Assembly (NCBI GenBank): GCA_964427285.1 | Contig: CAYRTS010000071.1 | Coordinates: 1 to 15,692, forward strand | Length of the DNA: 15,692 nucleotides | Origin: SPCO01 sp964427285 | GTDB taxonomy: Bacteria > Chloroflexota > Limnocylindria > Limnocylindrales > CSP1-4 | Reading direction: 5' to 3' | Part shown: positions 1 to 8,360 of the stretch, piece by piece | Layout of the letters: each line of letters starts with the position of its first letter | How positions within the stretch are numbered: position 1 is the stretch's first letter | The notes under the pieces: generated by a model | Told to the model about the DNA's origin: nothing | The model's database searches: none | The model's input: the letters and a program-made list of their open reading frames with translations, nothing else | Position numbers and translations under genes: made by a program

Positions 1-76
<76 letters not shown>

Positions 77-107
77 ACCGAGGGTGCCCGTTGTGCAGGG
101 CTCGCGG

Positions 108-113
108 ATGATA
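108..113 (-). promoter_or_regulatory. possible -10 element for tRNA-Pro
   Basis: On the minus strand this is TATCAT, about 32 bp upstream of the mature tRNA 5' end, which suits a -10 box with a short pre-tRNA leader. No good -35 hexamer is visible 16-18 bp further upstream, so this is a weak assignment based on one hexamer and position. Confidence 0.25.
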
Positions 114-160
114 GCGCACCGCGGCGGAATGAGACGTTTGGCCAGGTCCGGGGCTGTGCC

Positions 161-3100
161 CTACTTGACCTTGTAGGTCTCCCGGCTGGTCCATGGGCTG
201 GTGCCGTTCTGGATCGTGCCGGCCGCACGGGCGCGGACCGCCCATGTGCCGGTCTTCGTGAATTTCCACTTCAGGATCGCGACACCGGCGGCGTTCGTGG
301 CCACGACCCGCCGGGTCACGAACGCCCACGTGCTCTTGCCCACCAGCTTGTAGATCTCGAAGGTGACGAGCGTCCTTGGGGAGCTGTTTACGGTCGGCTT
401 GAGCGCCGCGCTGAAGGTGATGACCTTGTTGAGGGCAATGGTCTTGACCGCGCCCTTGTTGGTGGGCCGCAGGGTGATCGAGTAGAGAACGACCAGCTTG
501 ACTGGCTTGCTGGCGCCGGCGAGCAGCCCCGGGTCGCCGCCGTAGGTCACCCGGAACCAGCGCGTCGTGTCGACCAGGTAGGTCAAGGTCCCCTTGCCGT
601 CAGGATCGGCGGTTACCGGTGACACCAGGAGCCAGGTCTTCCCGTCCATCGATTCCTCGAGGTTGACCGTGACGTTCGCGCCACCGAACAGGAAACCGAT
701 CTCGAAGATCGCCGCGGAACCGGTCTTGATCACCGCCGACTTCGGCTTGAGGGACATGACCGCCACCGGCGTCGACACGTCGAATGGGGTCGAGACCGCT
801 TCAGTGAGGCTCGATCCTGTCGCGCTGAGCTTGTACCCGGCGCCAGCCTTGTCGATCGTGCAACCGCTGAACGTGGCGCTGCCGTTGACCGCCGGCTGGG
901 TCAGTCCACCCGGGCAGTACAGGGTCGCGCCGGCAGTGCCTGTCCCCGACATGATGGACAAGGTGATCGCGCCCGTGCCTGTCGCAACGAGTGCGGCACC
1001 GGCATCCTGGATCGCGACGACCGGCTGGATGGCGAACGCGAGCCCGCCGGGGCCGCCATCCGGCACAGACGAGAAGCCGAGCTTCTTGGCCGGACCCTGG
1101 TTGACGTCCACCTCCTTGGAGGTCGCCGCGGTGAGACCGGTCACGGTGGCCGTCAGTTTGTAGCCGATCCCCGCCTTGTCGATCGAGCAGCCGGCGAAGG
1201 TCGCCACGCCGGACACGGCCGTCTTGGACAGGCCGCCGGTGCAGGTGAGGATGGCGCCCGCGGTCCCGGTTCCCACGGCGATCGCGAGCCTGACGCTGGC
1301 CGTGCTCGTGGTCACGCCATTGCCGGTTGCATCCTGGATGGCCACGCTGGGCTGTTTGGTGAAGGCGATCCCTCCGGGCGCCCCGATCGGGTCCGTGGTA
1401 AAGGTCGTCCTGGCCGCGTTGCCGGCGGTGATCGCGATGGCGGTGGTCTTGGCGCCCGTGACGCCGATGACCGTGGCGCCGATGACGTAGCCGGTGCCGA
1501 CCTTGTCGATGCTGCAGCCCGTGAACGTGGCCACCCCGGCGACCGCGGCCATGGTGAGCCCGCCGGTGCATGACAGGATCGCGGTGGTCCCCGACGGGGC
1601 CGCCAGCGACAGGGTCACGTTGATCGTGGAGCTTGCCGCCGTGTTGCCGGCGGAGTCCTGGATCGTGACGACCGGCTGGACGGCCAGCGGCACGCCCGCA
1701 CCACCGGTGGCGGACGGATTGGTCGTGACGATCGCCTTGGAGGGGGCGCCGGGCGTGATCGTGATCTGGCCGGACACCACCTGGGTCAGGGCGCCCGAGG
1801 TCGCGCTGATGGTGTAGCCAGTCCCGGCCTTGTCGATCGCGCAGCCGCTGAACGTCGCAATCCCGACCACCGTCGTCTTGTTGAGGCCACCGGTGCACAC
1901 GAGCTTGGCGCCGGCGGTCCCGGTCCCGATGGTGATCGACAGGGTGACGGTGTGGACGGTGGCCACGGTGTTGCTCAGGGCGTCCTGGACGGTCACGACC
2001 GGTTGCTGAGCGAACGCAATCGCGAAGGCGGCGCCGGCGCTGGGGGCCGTCGACAGCACCAGCTTGCTGGCCGGGCCGGCGATCACGTTGAACGCGATCG
2101 AAGCGGCACCGGTCAGGCTGGCCGAGGTCGCCACGATCGTGTACCCGATGCCGATCTTGTCGATCGAGCAGCCGGCGAAGGTCGCGACCCCGGCCGTGGC
2201 GGCCTTGCTCAGGCCACCGCTGCAGGTCAGCGTGGCGGCGCTGGGGTTGTTGCCAAGGGCCAGGGTCACCGTTGCGGAACTTGACTGGGCCGTGCCGCCG
2301 CTGGCGTCCTGGATCGTGATCGTGGGCTGGGTGGTGAACACGACGACGGCGGCGGCACCGGCCGGCTGGGTCGTCACCGCGAGCTTGGTTGGGGGCCCTG
2401 GGTTGATCGTCAGCACGGCGCTCGTGGCTGCGGTCAGGGTGCCGGAGGTCGCCTTGAGGGTGTAGGTGGTGCCGGCCTTGTCGATGGCGCACCCGGCGAA
2501 CGTGGCGACGCCGCTGATGGCGGCGATGGCGTTTCCGCCGCCGCACGACAGGATGGCGCCGGTGGCCCCGGTGCCGGTCGTGATCGATAGCGTCACGACC
2601 GCCGAACTCGAGGTCACGATGTTCCCGAGCGAGTCCTGGATGGTGACGACCGGCTGGGTCGCAAACGCGGCATTGATGGCCGCCCCCACAGGCTGGGTCG
2701 TCAGGATGAGCTTGGCGGCCTGACCGGACGCGATGTCAATGGCGCTCGAGATGACCAGAGTCAACGCGCCAGACGTCGCGGTCAACGTGTAGCCGCTGCC
2801 CGGACGATCGATCTTGCACGACGCAAACGCCGCGATGCCGGCGACCGCGGCCTTGGACACCGACGTGCCGCACGACAGGATTGCGCCACTCGTGCCGGTT
2901 CCCGACGTGATGCCCAGGGTCACGGTGAGCGTGGAGGCGGCTACGGTGTTCCCGGCGGCGTCCTGGATGATCACGGTGGGCTGGGTCGCAAACGCGACGT
3001 TGGCGCTGGCGCCCGCGGGCTGCACGGAGTAGGCCAGCTTGGCAGGCAGACCGGGGGTGATCGTGAAGACCGCAGTCGTGGCGCTGGTCACGGCCGCCGC

Positions 3101-6100
3101 CGTGGCGAGGAGCGTGTAGGTTGTCGATGCCTTGTCGATCGAGCAGCCACTGAAGGCGGCGATCCCGTTGACCGCCGCTATGGTCGTCCCGCCGGTGCAG
3201 CTCAGGACGGCCCCGGCTGCCCCGGTGCCCGGGCTGATGGCGAGAGTGACGGCGAGGCTGCTCTGCGTGGCGGTGTTGCCATTGGCATCCTGGATCGTGA
3301 TGATCGGCTGGGTGGCGAAGGCCACGCTGTACGCGGCCCCGACCGGTTGCGGGCTGACGATCAGCTTGGATGGCGCCCCGGGCGCCACCGTGAATGCCGA
3401 GGACGTCGCGAGGGTCAGGGTGCCCGAGGTGGCCTTGAGCGTATAGCCCGAACCGGGCTTGGTGATCTGGCAGCCGGCGAAGGTCGCAATCCCGTTGACT
3501 GCGGCGACGGAGGTACCGCCCGTACACGACAGCGCCGCCCCGGCGGCGCCGGTTCCGGTGGTGATCGCGAGGGTGACGCTGGCCGAACTGGTCGTGACGG
3601 TGTTGCCGCCGGCATCCTGGATCGTGATCGCCGGTTGCGTCGTAAAGGCCGACCCGGCCGCGGCGCCGGCGGGCTGGACCGAGTAGCCCAGCTTGGCAGC
3701 CGGCCCGGGTGCGATCGTGAGGGCGACGCTGACGGCGTCGGTCAGACCGGTCGAGGTGGCGGTGATCGTGTAGTTCGCGCCGACCTTGTCGATCTTGCAG
3801 CCCGCGAAGGTGGCCACGCCGTTGATCGCGAATATCATCGTTCCACCAGTACAGGTGAGCACCGCCCCGGCCGTACCCGTCCCCGCAGTGATCGCCAGGG
3901 TGATCCCGGCCGAGCTGCCGGCGACGACATTGCCGACGGCGTCGAGGACCTTGACCTGCGGCTGGGGCGACCAGGCGATTCCGGCGGCGGCACCGGCCGG
4001 CTGGATCGTGAAGCTCAACTTGGTCGGGGCACCCGGTGTGATCGTGAATGCGGCTGACGCCGCGTTGGTCACGCCGGTCTGGGTCGCGGTCAGCGTGTAG
4101 TTCGTCCCGGGCTTGTCGATGGCGCAGCCGGCGAAGGCCGCCACTCCACTCGTGGTCGCCTTGGACAGGCCGCCGGTACAGGTCAGGATCGCGCCCGCCG
4201 TGCCCGTGGCGGGCGTCAGGGCGAGGACCACGTTGCCGCTGAAGGTCGTGACCGTGTTGCCGAGCGCGTCCTGGACGGCAACCGACGGCTGGCTGGGAAA
4301 GGCCGTGCCATGCGTCGTGCTGGTCGGCTGGACGGTGAATGCGATCTTGGACGCGACCCCCGGAACGACGTCAAACGTCGCGCTGGTGGTCCCCATCAGC
4401 CCGCTTGCGACCGCGGTGATCGCGTAGCCGACACCGACCTTGTCGATCTTGCAGCCGGCAAAGGTGACGACACCGGCGACGGCCGCCTTGGACAGGCCGC
4501 CCGTGCAGGTCAGGATGCCGCCCGACGCATTCGGACTGATCGACAGGGTGACCGCGGCGGTGCTTGTGGCGACGGTGTTCCCAACGGAATCCTGGATCAG
4601 GATCACCGGCTGGGTCGGGAAGGCAACGGCAAGGGTGCCGCCGCTGGGTTGCACGAAGACGGCCAGCTTTGCCGCGGTTCCGGCGGCGATGGTGAGCGCG
4701 GTGCTCACTGCGCTGGTGAGCCCAGCCGAACTCGCGGTCAGGGTGTACCCGGTTCCGACTTTGTCGATCTTGCAGCCGCTGAAGGCCGCGCTCCCCGCGA
4801 CCGCGCTGATCGTTGTTCCACTGGTGCATGTAAGCACGGCGCCAGCGGCACCTGTGCCGTTGGTGATCGCCACGGTCACGCTGGCCGTGCTCGACGTGAT
4901 GACGTTGCCGGCAGCGTCGCGGATCACCACGACCGGCTGCGGGTTCAGGTTGAGGGAGACGGCGGCGCCGCCGGGTTGTGTCAGGAAGGTGACCTTGGCG
5001 GGTGAGCCGACATCGACCGCGAAGGTCGCCGAGGTGGCGGTGATCAGGCCGGCGGAGGTCGCGGTCAGCTTGTAGCCGGCGCCGGGAATGCTGATGGAGC
5101 ATCCCGAGAAGGTGGTTACGCCACTCGATGCGCCCTTGGGGTTGCCGCCCGAGCAGGTCAGGACAGCGCCAGCGGTCCCGGTCGCGCTCGCGATCGCGAG
5201 GGCTACCGAAGCCGAACTCGTCGGCACGGTATTGCCCATCGCGTCCTGCACGGTCACGACCGGTTGGGTCGCAAAGGACGTGCCGTACGGGGCACCCACG
5301 GGCTGGGTGGTGAACGCCAGTTTGGCGGCGGGTCCCGCGACCACGGTGATGGCCGTCGTCGTGGCACTCGTGAGCCCGCCCGCCGTGGCGGTGAGGGTAT
5401 AGCCGGTCCCAAGCTGGTTGATGTTGCACCCGGCGAACGTCGCAATGCCCGAAACGGCGGCCTTGGTCAATCCGCCGGTGCAGGCGAGGATCGCGCCATT
5501 GGTGCCGGTCCCCGCGGTGATGGCCAAGGTGACGACGGCGTTGCTCGCGGTCACCGTCACGCCGTTGGCATCACGGATGGCGATCTTCGGTTGCACGGCG
5601 AAGGCTATGGCCGCCCCGACCGAGGCGCTGGGTTGGGTCGTGACGGCCAGCTGGGTCGCCGCAGCGGCGCTGATGGTGAATGCGACGCTTGCCGCGGACG
5701 GCAGACCAGGGGTGGTGGATGTCAGCTTGTACCCGGTCCCGGCGCGATCGATTGTGCATCCGACAAATGTTGCGATGCCCGCGACGGCCGCCTTGCTGAG
5801 GCCGCCCGTGCAGGTGATGATCGCTCCGGAGGTCCCGGTTGCCGGCGTGATCGCCAGGGTGACCGTGGCACTGCTGCCCGTCGCGGTGTTGCCCCCGCTG
5901 TCCTTGAGCACAACCGTGGGTTGCGGGACGATTGGGTCGTTGGCGGCGGCCGTCCCCGGCTGGACCGAGAAGGCCATGGTCACCGGATTGCCGGCGACCA
6001 CGTTGAACGGAATGCTTGCGCCACCGGAGATGTTCGTGGCGAACGCATTGAGCGTGTAGCCCGTCCCCGGTTTGTCGATGGTGCAACCGGAGAACGTGGC

Positions 6101-7228
6101 CACGCCTGCCACGGCCGCCTTGCTCAGGCCACCGGTACAGGTCAGGATTCCGGCGGCCGGATTGGTCCCGATCTGGAGCGTGATCGACGCGGTGCTGGTC
6201 GTATCGGTGATCCCGCCGGCATCCTTGACCGAGACGACGGGTTGGGTGGCCCAGGCGGGGCCCGCCGAGCCGCCGCCGGGCTGGGTGGTGAAGTCCAGGA
6301 CGCTCTGGCCCGCTGCGATCGTGAACCCACCGCTTGTCGCAGACGTGAGCCCGGCGGATGACGCCACCAGCGTGTAGCCGACCCCCACCTTGTCGATCGA
6401 ACAGCCGGCAAACGCCGCGGTCCCCGAAGTCGAGCCGAGGGGATTTGTGGTGCAGCTGAGGACCCCGGCGCCGGGATTCGTCCCGATCGCGAGCGTGATG
6501 GAGGTGCCACTGCTTGCGACCGTGTTGCCCGCGGCGTCCTGGACCAGGACGACCGGCTGGGTGGCCCAGCTCGCATACGCGGTTCCACCACCGGGCGGCG
6601 GGCCGTAGACAAGCTTGGTCGCGGCACCCGGGACCTCGGCGAGTGATGCCGCGGTTCCCGTCAGCCCGGCGGTCCCGCCAAGCGTGACGGAACCGGACGC
6701 CAGGGGCGTTCGCGCGGTCGGCTGCACCTGGATCCCGGAGAAGACCGCCGTGCCGGCGGCGGCCACGGGGGTCGTCACGGTACAGGTGATGGTTGTGCTG
6801 GTCGGTGCGGCGCAGCCCGCCACCAGTCCGGTCGTGTCCGGGCCAATCGCGGGCGTGGACCCGGTGTTGAATACAAAGCCCGTCGGCGCCGCCAGGGTTA
6901 TCGTGCCGGTCGGGATGTCGCTGGCAGTGGTCACGCTGATGGACGGGCCGGTGAGCGTCGTCCAGGCGGGCGACGGGGCGTTCACGGCGGTGTCGGCCGA
7001 GATGGACCCGCCGCCCGTCGCCGGGGTCACGGACGCGGCCGCGAAGGTGGGTGCCACGAACGGTCCGAGCGCGCCAGCCCCGATCAGGCCAATCAGAAGG
7101 CCGGCCATCCGGGCGGTGCGGCGGTAGCGGGACGGAGAGGCGCTGATGACGGATCCTCCGGGCGTCGGCGGCCGACCGGCGACGCGGGCCGGCCATTGGG
7201 CGGAATAACCTCTGGTAGGGATCGGCAC
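161..7228 (-). CDS. giant secreted protein with 18 tandem Ig-like repeats and paired cysteines
   Basis: This 2355-residue protein is probably exported and extracellular; no enzymatic domain is visible. Residues 1-40 are basic, followed by a hydrophobic segment (about 41-60) and an Ala-rich cleavage region near 63-66, as in a Sec signal peptide. Residues 66-201 form an N-terminal beta-rich domain with two Cys (139, 149). Residues 202-2152 are 18 consecutive repeats with the consensus KL-x-QP...ATQP-V-IQDA-GNTV...VTLAI-GTGTAGA-L-CTGG...G-ATF-GC-IDK-GTGYTL-ATS. Residues 2153-2355 are two further beta-rich, Ig-like domains without Cys. No LPXTG-type motif, C-terminal membrane segment or lipobox is visible, so secretion or non-covalent surface attachment is most likely. 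The assigned GTG start (7228-7226) follows GGGGAG by 8 nt. The signal peptide lies unusually far inside, so a later start is possible (see the site at 7155-7159). The repeat type matches Ig-fold modules of large bacterial surface or adhesin proteins; adhesion is inferred. Confidence 0.92.
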   Translation of the reverse strand: MPIPTRGYSAQWPARVAGRPPTPGGSVISASPSRYRRTARMAGLLIGLIGAGALGPFVAPTFAAASVTPATGGGSISADTAVNAPSPAWTTLTGPSISVTTASDIPTGTITLAAPTGFVFNTGSTPAIGPDTTGLVAGCAAPTSTTITCTVTTPVAAAGTAVFSGIQVQPTARTPLASGSVTLGGTAGLTGTAASLAEVPGAATKLVYGPPPGGGTAYASWATQPVVLVQDAAGNTVASSGTSITLAIGTNPGAGVLSCTTNPLGSTSGTAAFAGCSIDKVGVGYTLVASSAGLTSATSGGFTIAAGQSVLDFTTQPGGGSAGPAWATQPVVSVKDAGGITDTTSTASITLQIGTNPAAGILTCTGGLSKAAVAGVATFSGCTIDKPGTGYTLNAFATNISGGASIPFNVVAGNPVTMAFSVQPGTAAANDPIVPQPTVVLKDSGGNTATGSSATVTLAITPATGTSGAIITCTGGLSKAAVAGIATFVGCTIDRAGTGYKLTSTTPGLPSAASVAFTISAAAATQLAVTTQPSASVGAAIAFAVQPKIAIRDANGVTVTASNAVVTLAITAGTGTNGAILACTGGLTKAAVSGIATFAGCNINQLGTGYTLTATAGGLTSATTTAITVVAGPAAKLAFTTQPVGAPYGTSFATQPVVTVQDAMGNTVPTSSASVALAIASATGTAGAVLTCSGGNPKGASSGVTTFSGCSISIPGAGYKLTATSAGLITATSATFAVDVGSPAKVTFLTQPGGAAVSLNLNPQPVVVIRDAAGNVITSSTASVTVAITNGTGAAGAVLTCTSGTTISAVAGSAAFSGCKIDKVGTGYTLTASSAGLTSAVSTALTIAAGTAAKLAVFVQPSGGTLAVAFPTQPVILIQDSVGNTVATSTAAVTLSISPNASGGILTCTGGLSKAAVAGVVTFAGCKIDKVGVGYAITAVASGLMGTTSATFDVVPGVASKIAFTVQPTSTTHGTAFPSQPSVAVQDALGNTVTTFSGNVVLALTPATGTAGAILTCTGGLSKATTSGVAAFAGCAIDKPGTNYTLTATQTGVTNAASAAFTITPGAPTKLSFTIQPAGAAAGIAWSPQPQVKVLDAVGNVVAGSSAGITLAITAGTGTAGAVLTCTGGTMIFAINGVATFAGCKIDKVGANYTITATSTGLTDAVSVALTIAPGPAAKLGYSVQPAGAAAGSAFTTQPAITIQDAGGNTVTTSSASVTLAITTGTGAAGAALSCTGGTSVAAVNGIATFAGCQITKPGSGYTLKATSGTLTLATSSAFTVAPGAPSKLIVSPQPVGAAYSVAFATQPIITIQDANGNTATQSSLAVTLAISPGTGAAGAVLSCTGGTTIAAVNGIAAFSGCSIDKASTTYTLLATAAAVTSATTAVFTITPGLPAKLAYSVQPAGASANVAFATQPTVIIQDAAGNTVAASTLTVTLGITSGTGTSGAILSCGTSVSKAAVAGIAAFASCKIDRPGSGYTLTATSGALTLVISSAIDIASGQAAKLILTTQPVGAAINAAFATQPVVTIQDSLGNIVTSSSAVVTLSITTGTGATGAILSCGGGNAIAAISGVATFAGCAIDKAGTTYTLKATSGTLTAATSAVLTINPGPPTKLAVTTQPAGAAAVVVFTTQPTITIQDASGGTAQSSSATVTLALGNNPSAATLTCSGGLSKAATAGVATFAGCSIDKIGIGYTIVATSASLTGAASIAFNVIAGPASKLVLSTAPSAGAAFAIAFAQQPVVTVQDALSNTVATVHTVTLSITIGTGTAGAKLVCTGGLNKTTVVGIATFSGCAIDKAGTGYTISATSGALTQVVSGQITITPGAPSKAIVTTNPSATGGAGVPLAVQPVVTIQDSAGNTAASSTINVTLSLAAPSGTTAILSCTGGLTMAAVAGVATFTGCSIDKVGTGYVIGATVIGVTGAKTTAIAITAGNAARTTFTTDPIGAPGGIAFTKQPSVAIQDATGNGVTTSTASVRLAIAVGTGTAGAILTCTGGLSKTAVSGVATFAGCSIDKAGIGYKLTATVTGLTAATSKEVDVNQGPAKKLGFSSVPDGGPGGLAFAIQPVVAIQDAGAALVATGTGAITLSIMSGTGTAGATLYCPGGLTQPAVNGSATFSGCTIDKAGAGYKLSATGSSLTEAVSTPFDVSTPVAVMSLKPKSAVIKTGSAAIFEIGFLFGGANVTVNLEESMDGKTWLLVSPVTADPDGKGTLTYLVDTTRWFRVTYGGDPGLLAGASKPVKLVVLYSITLRPTNKGAVKTIALNKVITFSAALKPTVNSSPRTLVTFEIYKLVGKSTWAFVTRRVVATNAAGVAILKWKFTKTGTWAVRARAAGTIQNGTSPWTSRETYKVK
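773..6625 (-). repeat. 18 tandem coding repeats, modal unit 327 bp (109 aa)
   Basis: Counting residues in the translation gives unit boundaries (plus-strand coordinates, first to last unit): 6308-6625, 5990-6307, 5663-5989, 5333-5662, 5006-5332, 4679-5005, 4358-4678, 4031-4357, 3704-4030, 3377-3703, 3050-3376, 2723-3049, 2396-2722, 2075-2395, 1748-2074, 1421-1747, 1094-1420, 773-1093. Lengths are 106, 106, 109, 110, then 109 except units 7, 14 and 18 (107). All 18 units keep two Cys, with 17 residues between them (16 in unit 1). Subtypes exist: units 9-11 and 13 have a CxGG-T/N... loop without the LSKAAVAG motif, while units 2, 3, 7, 8 and 17 share CTGGLSKA. DNA identity is partial rather than perfect, so the array looks old, not freshly duplicated. 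Confidence 0.95.
7155..7159 (-). promoter_or_regulatory. internal GGAGG Shine-Dalgarno-like site inside the N-terminal region
   Basis: On the minus strand GGAGG ends 4 nt before GTC (codon 27) and 7 nt before ATC (codon 28) of the giant protein. A start here would give a compact signal peptide (a short basic region with RYRR, then the hydrophobic stretch), more typical than the 40-residue extension from GTG 7228. Neither GTC nor ATC is a normal start codon. ATG at codon 41 has no ribosome site and would remove the basic n-region. The site may be chance, a rare AUC start, or a sign of a base error in the assembly. Confidence 0.3.
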
Positions 7229-7341
7229 CTGAGGCGCTCCCCTGAAGGCGCATCGATACCTGCGGCAACCGGATTAGGGGCATTCCCGCAGGCCGTTGGC
7301 GCAACGCGACCAGCGAGCGCTGCCAGCCCTTGCGGGCCCGC
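7200..7341 (-). promoter_or_regulatory. structured 5' leader of the giant-protein gene (candidate RNA element)
   Basis: The leader between the lipoprotein stop and the giant-protein start is rich in inverted repeats. In plus coordinates: a 10-bp palindrome 7332-7341; CAGCG/CGCTG 7311-7322; CGTTG/CAACG with a 3-nt loop 7294-7306; 7259-7265 pairing with 7286-7292 (7 bp); and 7246-7251 pairing with 7225-7230 (6 bp, one G-U). The last stem buries the GTG start and puts its GGGGAG ribosome site in the loop. An alternative long pairing joins 7282-7289 with 7200-7206. Loop sequences such as CCTAATCCGG and GCAGGTA faintly recall c-di-AMP (ydaO) riboswitches, but the full conserved core is not recognised. 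Some stems are expected by chance in GC-rich DNA. Confidence 0.3.
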
Positions 7342-7350
7342 GTGGTCGAA

Positions 7351-8220
7351 CTATCCGGCGGGCGTGAGCCAGACTTGATAGTCGCGCACGTTCTCCGGGC
7401 CGCCGTCTCTGGCTGAGCCATTCCAGACTCGCAGCGTGCCCCAGCCCGCCGCCGATACCGTATAGGGGATCGTCACGTCGAACGTGCCTCGGCAACCCGT
7501 TCCGCAGGTCGCCATCGCCGGCACCTCGGCGATCCGGGCGCCGTTGCCGTCGAAGATCGCGATCAGGAAGGCAGCCTCAAACACGTTGGCAGACCCGGTG
7601 ATCCGGGCTGGGTTGCCTGGGTTGCCGCCATAGGCTGGTCGGTCTACCAGGATCGCCGGCAGGAGATCGTCGTGGTCACCCCGGCGGACCGGCCCGTCGA
7701 GCACAATCCCCTCGCTGCTGAAGACGGGGACCGGACCGCCTTCGATGTGGAAGCGGACGGACTGCACGGTCGGGAACTGGGTGAGGGTGTAGACCACCTG
7801 GCCGAGTCGAATGAGGACCGACGCACTTCCACCGCCGGATTCGAATTCCCGCGAGAGATCGACGGTGGCAACACCGTCTGCGATCGAGAGCCCGAGCAGG
7901 TGCGAACCGGCCGGAACGCCGGACGAGATCCCCGCCGCGATTTCGCCCGGGAGCGGGCCGGCGATGACCGCCTCCACTGCGGCAGTCCCAACGGTGAGCT
8001 GCTCCGGGATTTCGCGCGCGACCGGGACCAGGCCGGCGCTACCCGGGGCGCCATCCAGATAGAAGTAGGCCTGCACGATCGTCGTGGGGCCGGGCGACTC
8101 GGATGGGCCGGCGGAGGGCGGGTCGGTGGGAGCCGGCGAGCAGGCGCCACTAGCGGCCGCAAGTGCGACGAGCAGGCAGGCGGCCCGGGCAACACCCAGG
8201 AGCTCGCCGGTTCCGGTCAT
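7351..8220 (-). CDS. GerMN and Gmad2 domain putative lipoprotein
   Basis: This protein is 289 residues from ATG 8220, chosen because AGGA lies 9 nt upstream and a signal peptide follows at once; the frame stays open to 8337 without a better start. A hydrophobic segment (about 8-22) ends in ASGAC with Cys27, a likely lipid-attachment site. The -3 residue is Ser rather than the usual Leu, so ordinary signal-peptidase cleavage is possible. A Pro/Ser-rich linker follows. Residues about 48-166 resemble GerMN (VQAYFYLDG, EAVIAGPLPGE, GISSGVPAG, VATVDLSREF, YTLTQFPTVQSVRFHIEG). Residues about 189-286 resemble the Gmad2 Ig-like domain (DRPAYGGNPGNPARITGSANVFEA is its typical opening region, here split at 189-212), with a CGTGC pair at 239-243. 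Both domains occur in GerM-type germination proteins but also in non-sporulating lineages as envelope lipoproteins. The exact role is unknown. It lies between the ABC exporter and the giant secreted protein on the same strand. Confidence 0.88.
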   Translation of the reverse strand: MTGTGELLGVARAACLLVALAAASGACSPAPTDPPSAGPSESPGPTTIVQAYFYLDGAPGSAGLVPVAREIPEQLTVGTAAVEAVIAGPLPGEIAAGISSGVPAGSHLLGLSIADGVATVDLSREFESGGGSASVLIRLGQVVYTLTQFPTVQSVRFHIEGGPVPVFSSEGIVLDGPVRRGDHDDLLPAILVDRPAYGGNPGNPARITGSANVFEAAFLIAIFDGNGARIAEVPAMATCGTGCRGTFDVTIPYTVSAAGWGTLRVWNGSARDGGPENVRDYQVWLTPAG

Positions 8221-8360
8221 TGCATCGGTTCCTGGACTTCGTGGTTCACGCCTGCGCCGATGAGCCGTTCGCGGTGTGTTGACGCAGGATACGCTGAGTC
8301 GGCCGCCGGATCTCCTGGGACCCGCCCCGGGGCTCACCTGAAGCGGCGGCTCACCGCGCG

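Noticed and set aside
801..2546. Long open frame of 581 codons in another minus-strand frame of the repeat array
   Set aside because: It is Arg/His/Asp-rich, lacks any domain, and repeats with the same period as the real frame; it is a GC-rich shadow of the giant gene. The same holds for the 616-codon frame at 5571-7421 and the regularly spaced plus-strand frames of about 104 codons.
773..6625. Regular repeats considered as a CRISPR array
   Set aside because: The period is about 327 bp, the units are coding and diverged, and there are no short identical repeats with unique spacers or cas genes.
7259..7341. Cyclic di-GMP (GEMM) riboswitch upstream of the giant gene
   Set aside because: The conserved GEMM core segments and tetraloop-receptor pattern are not present in the leader.
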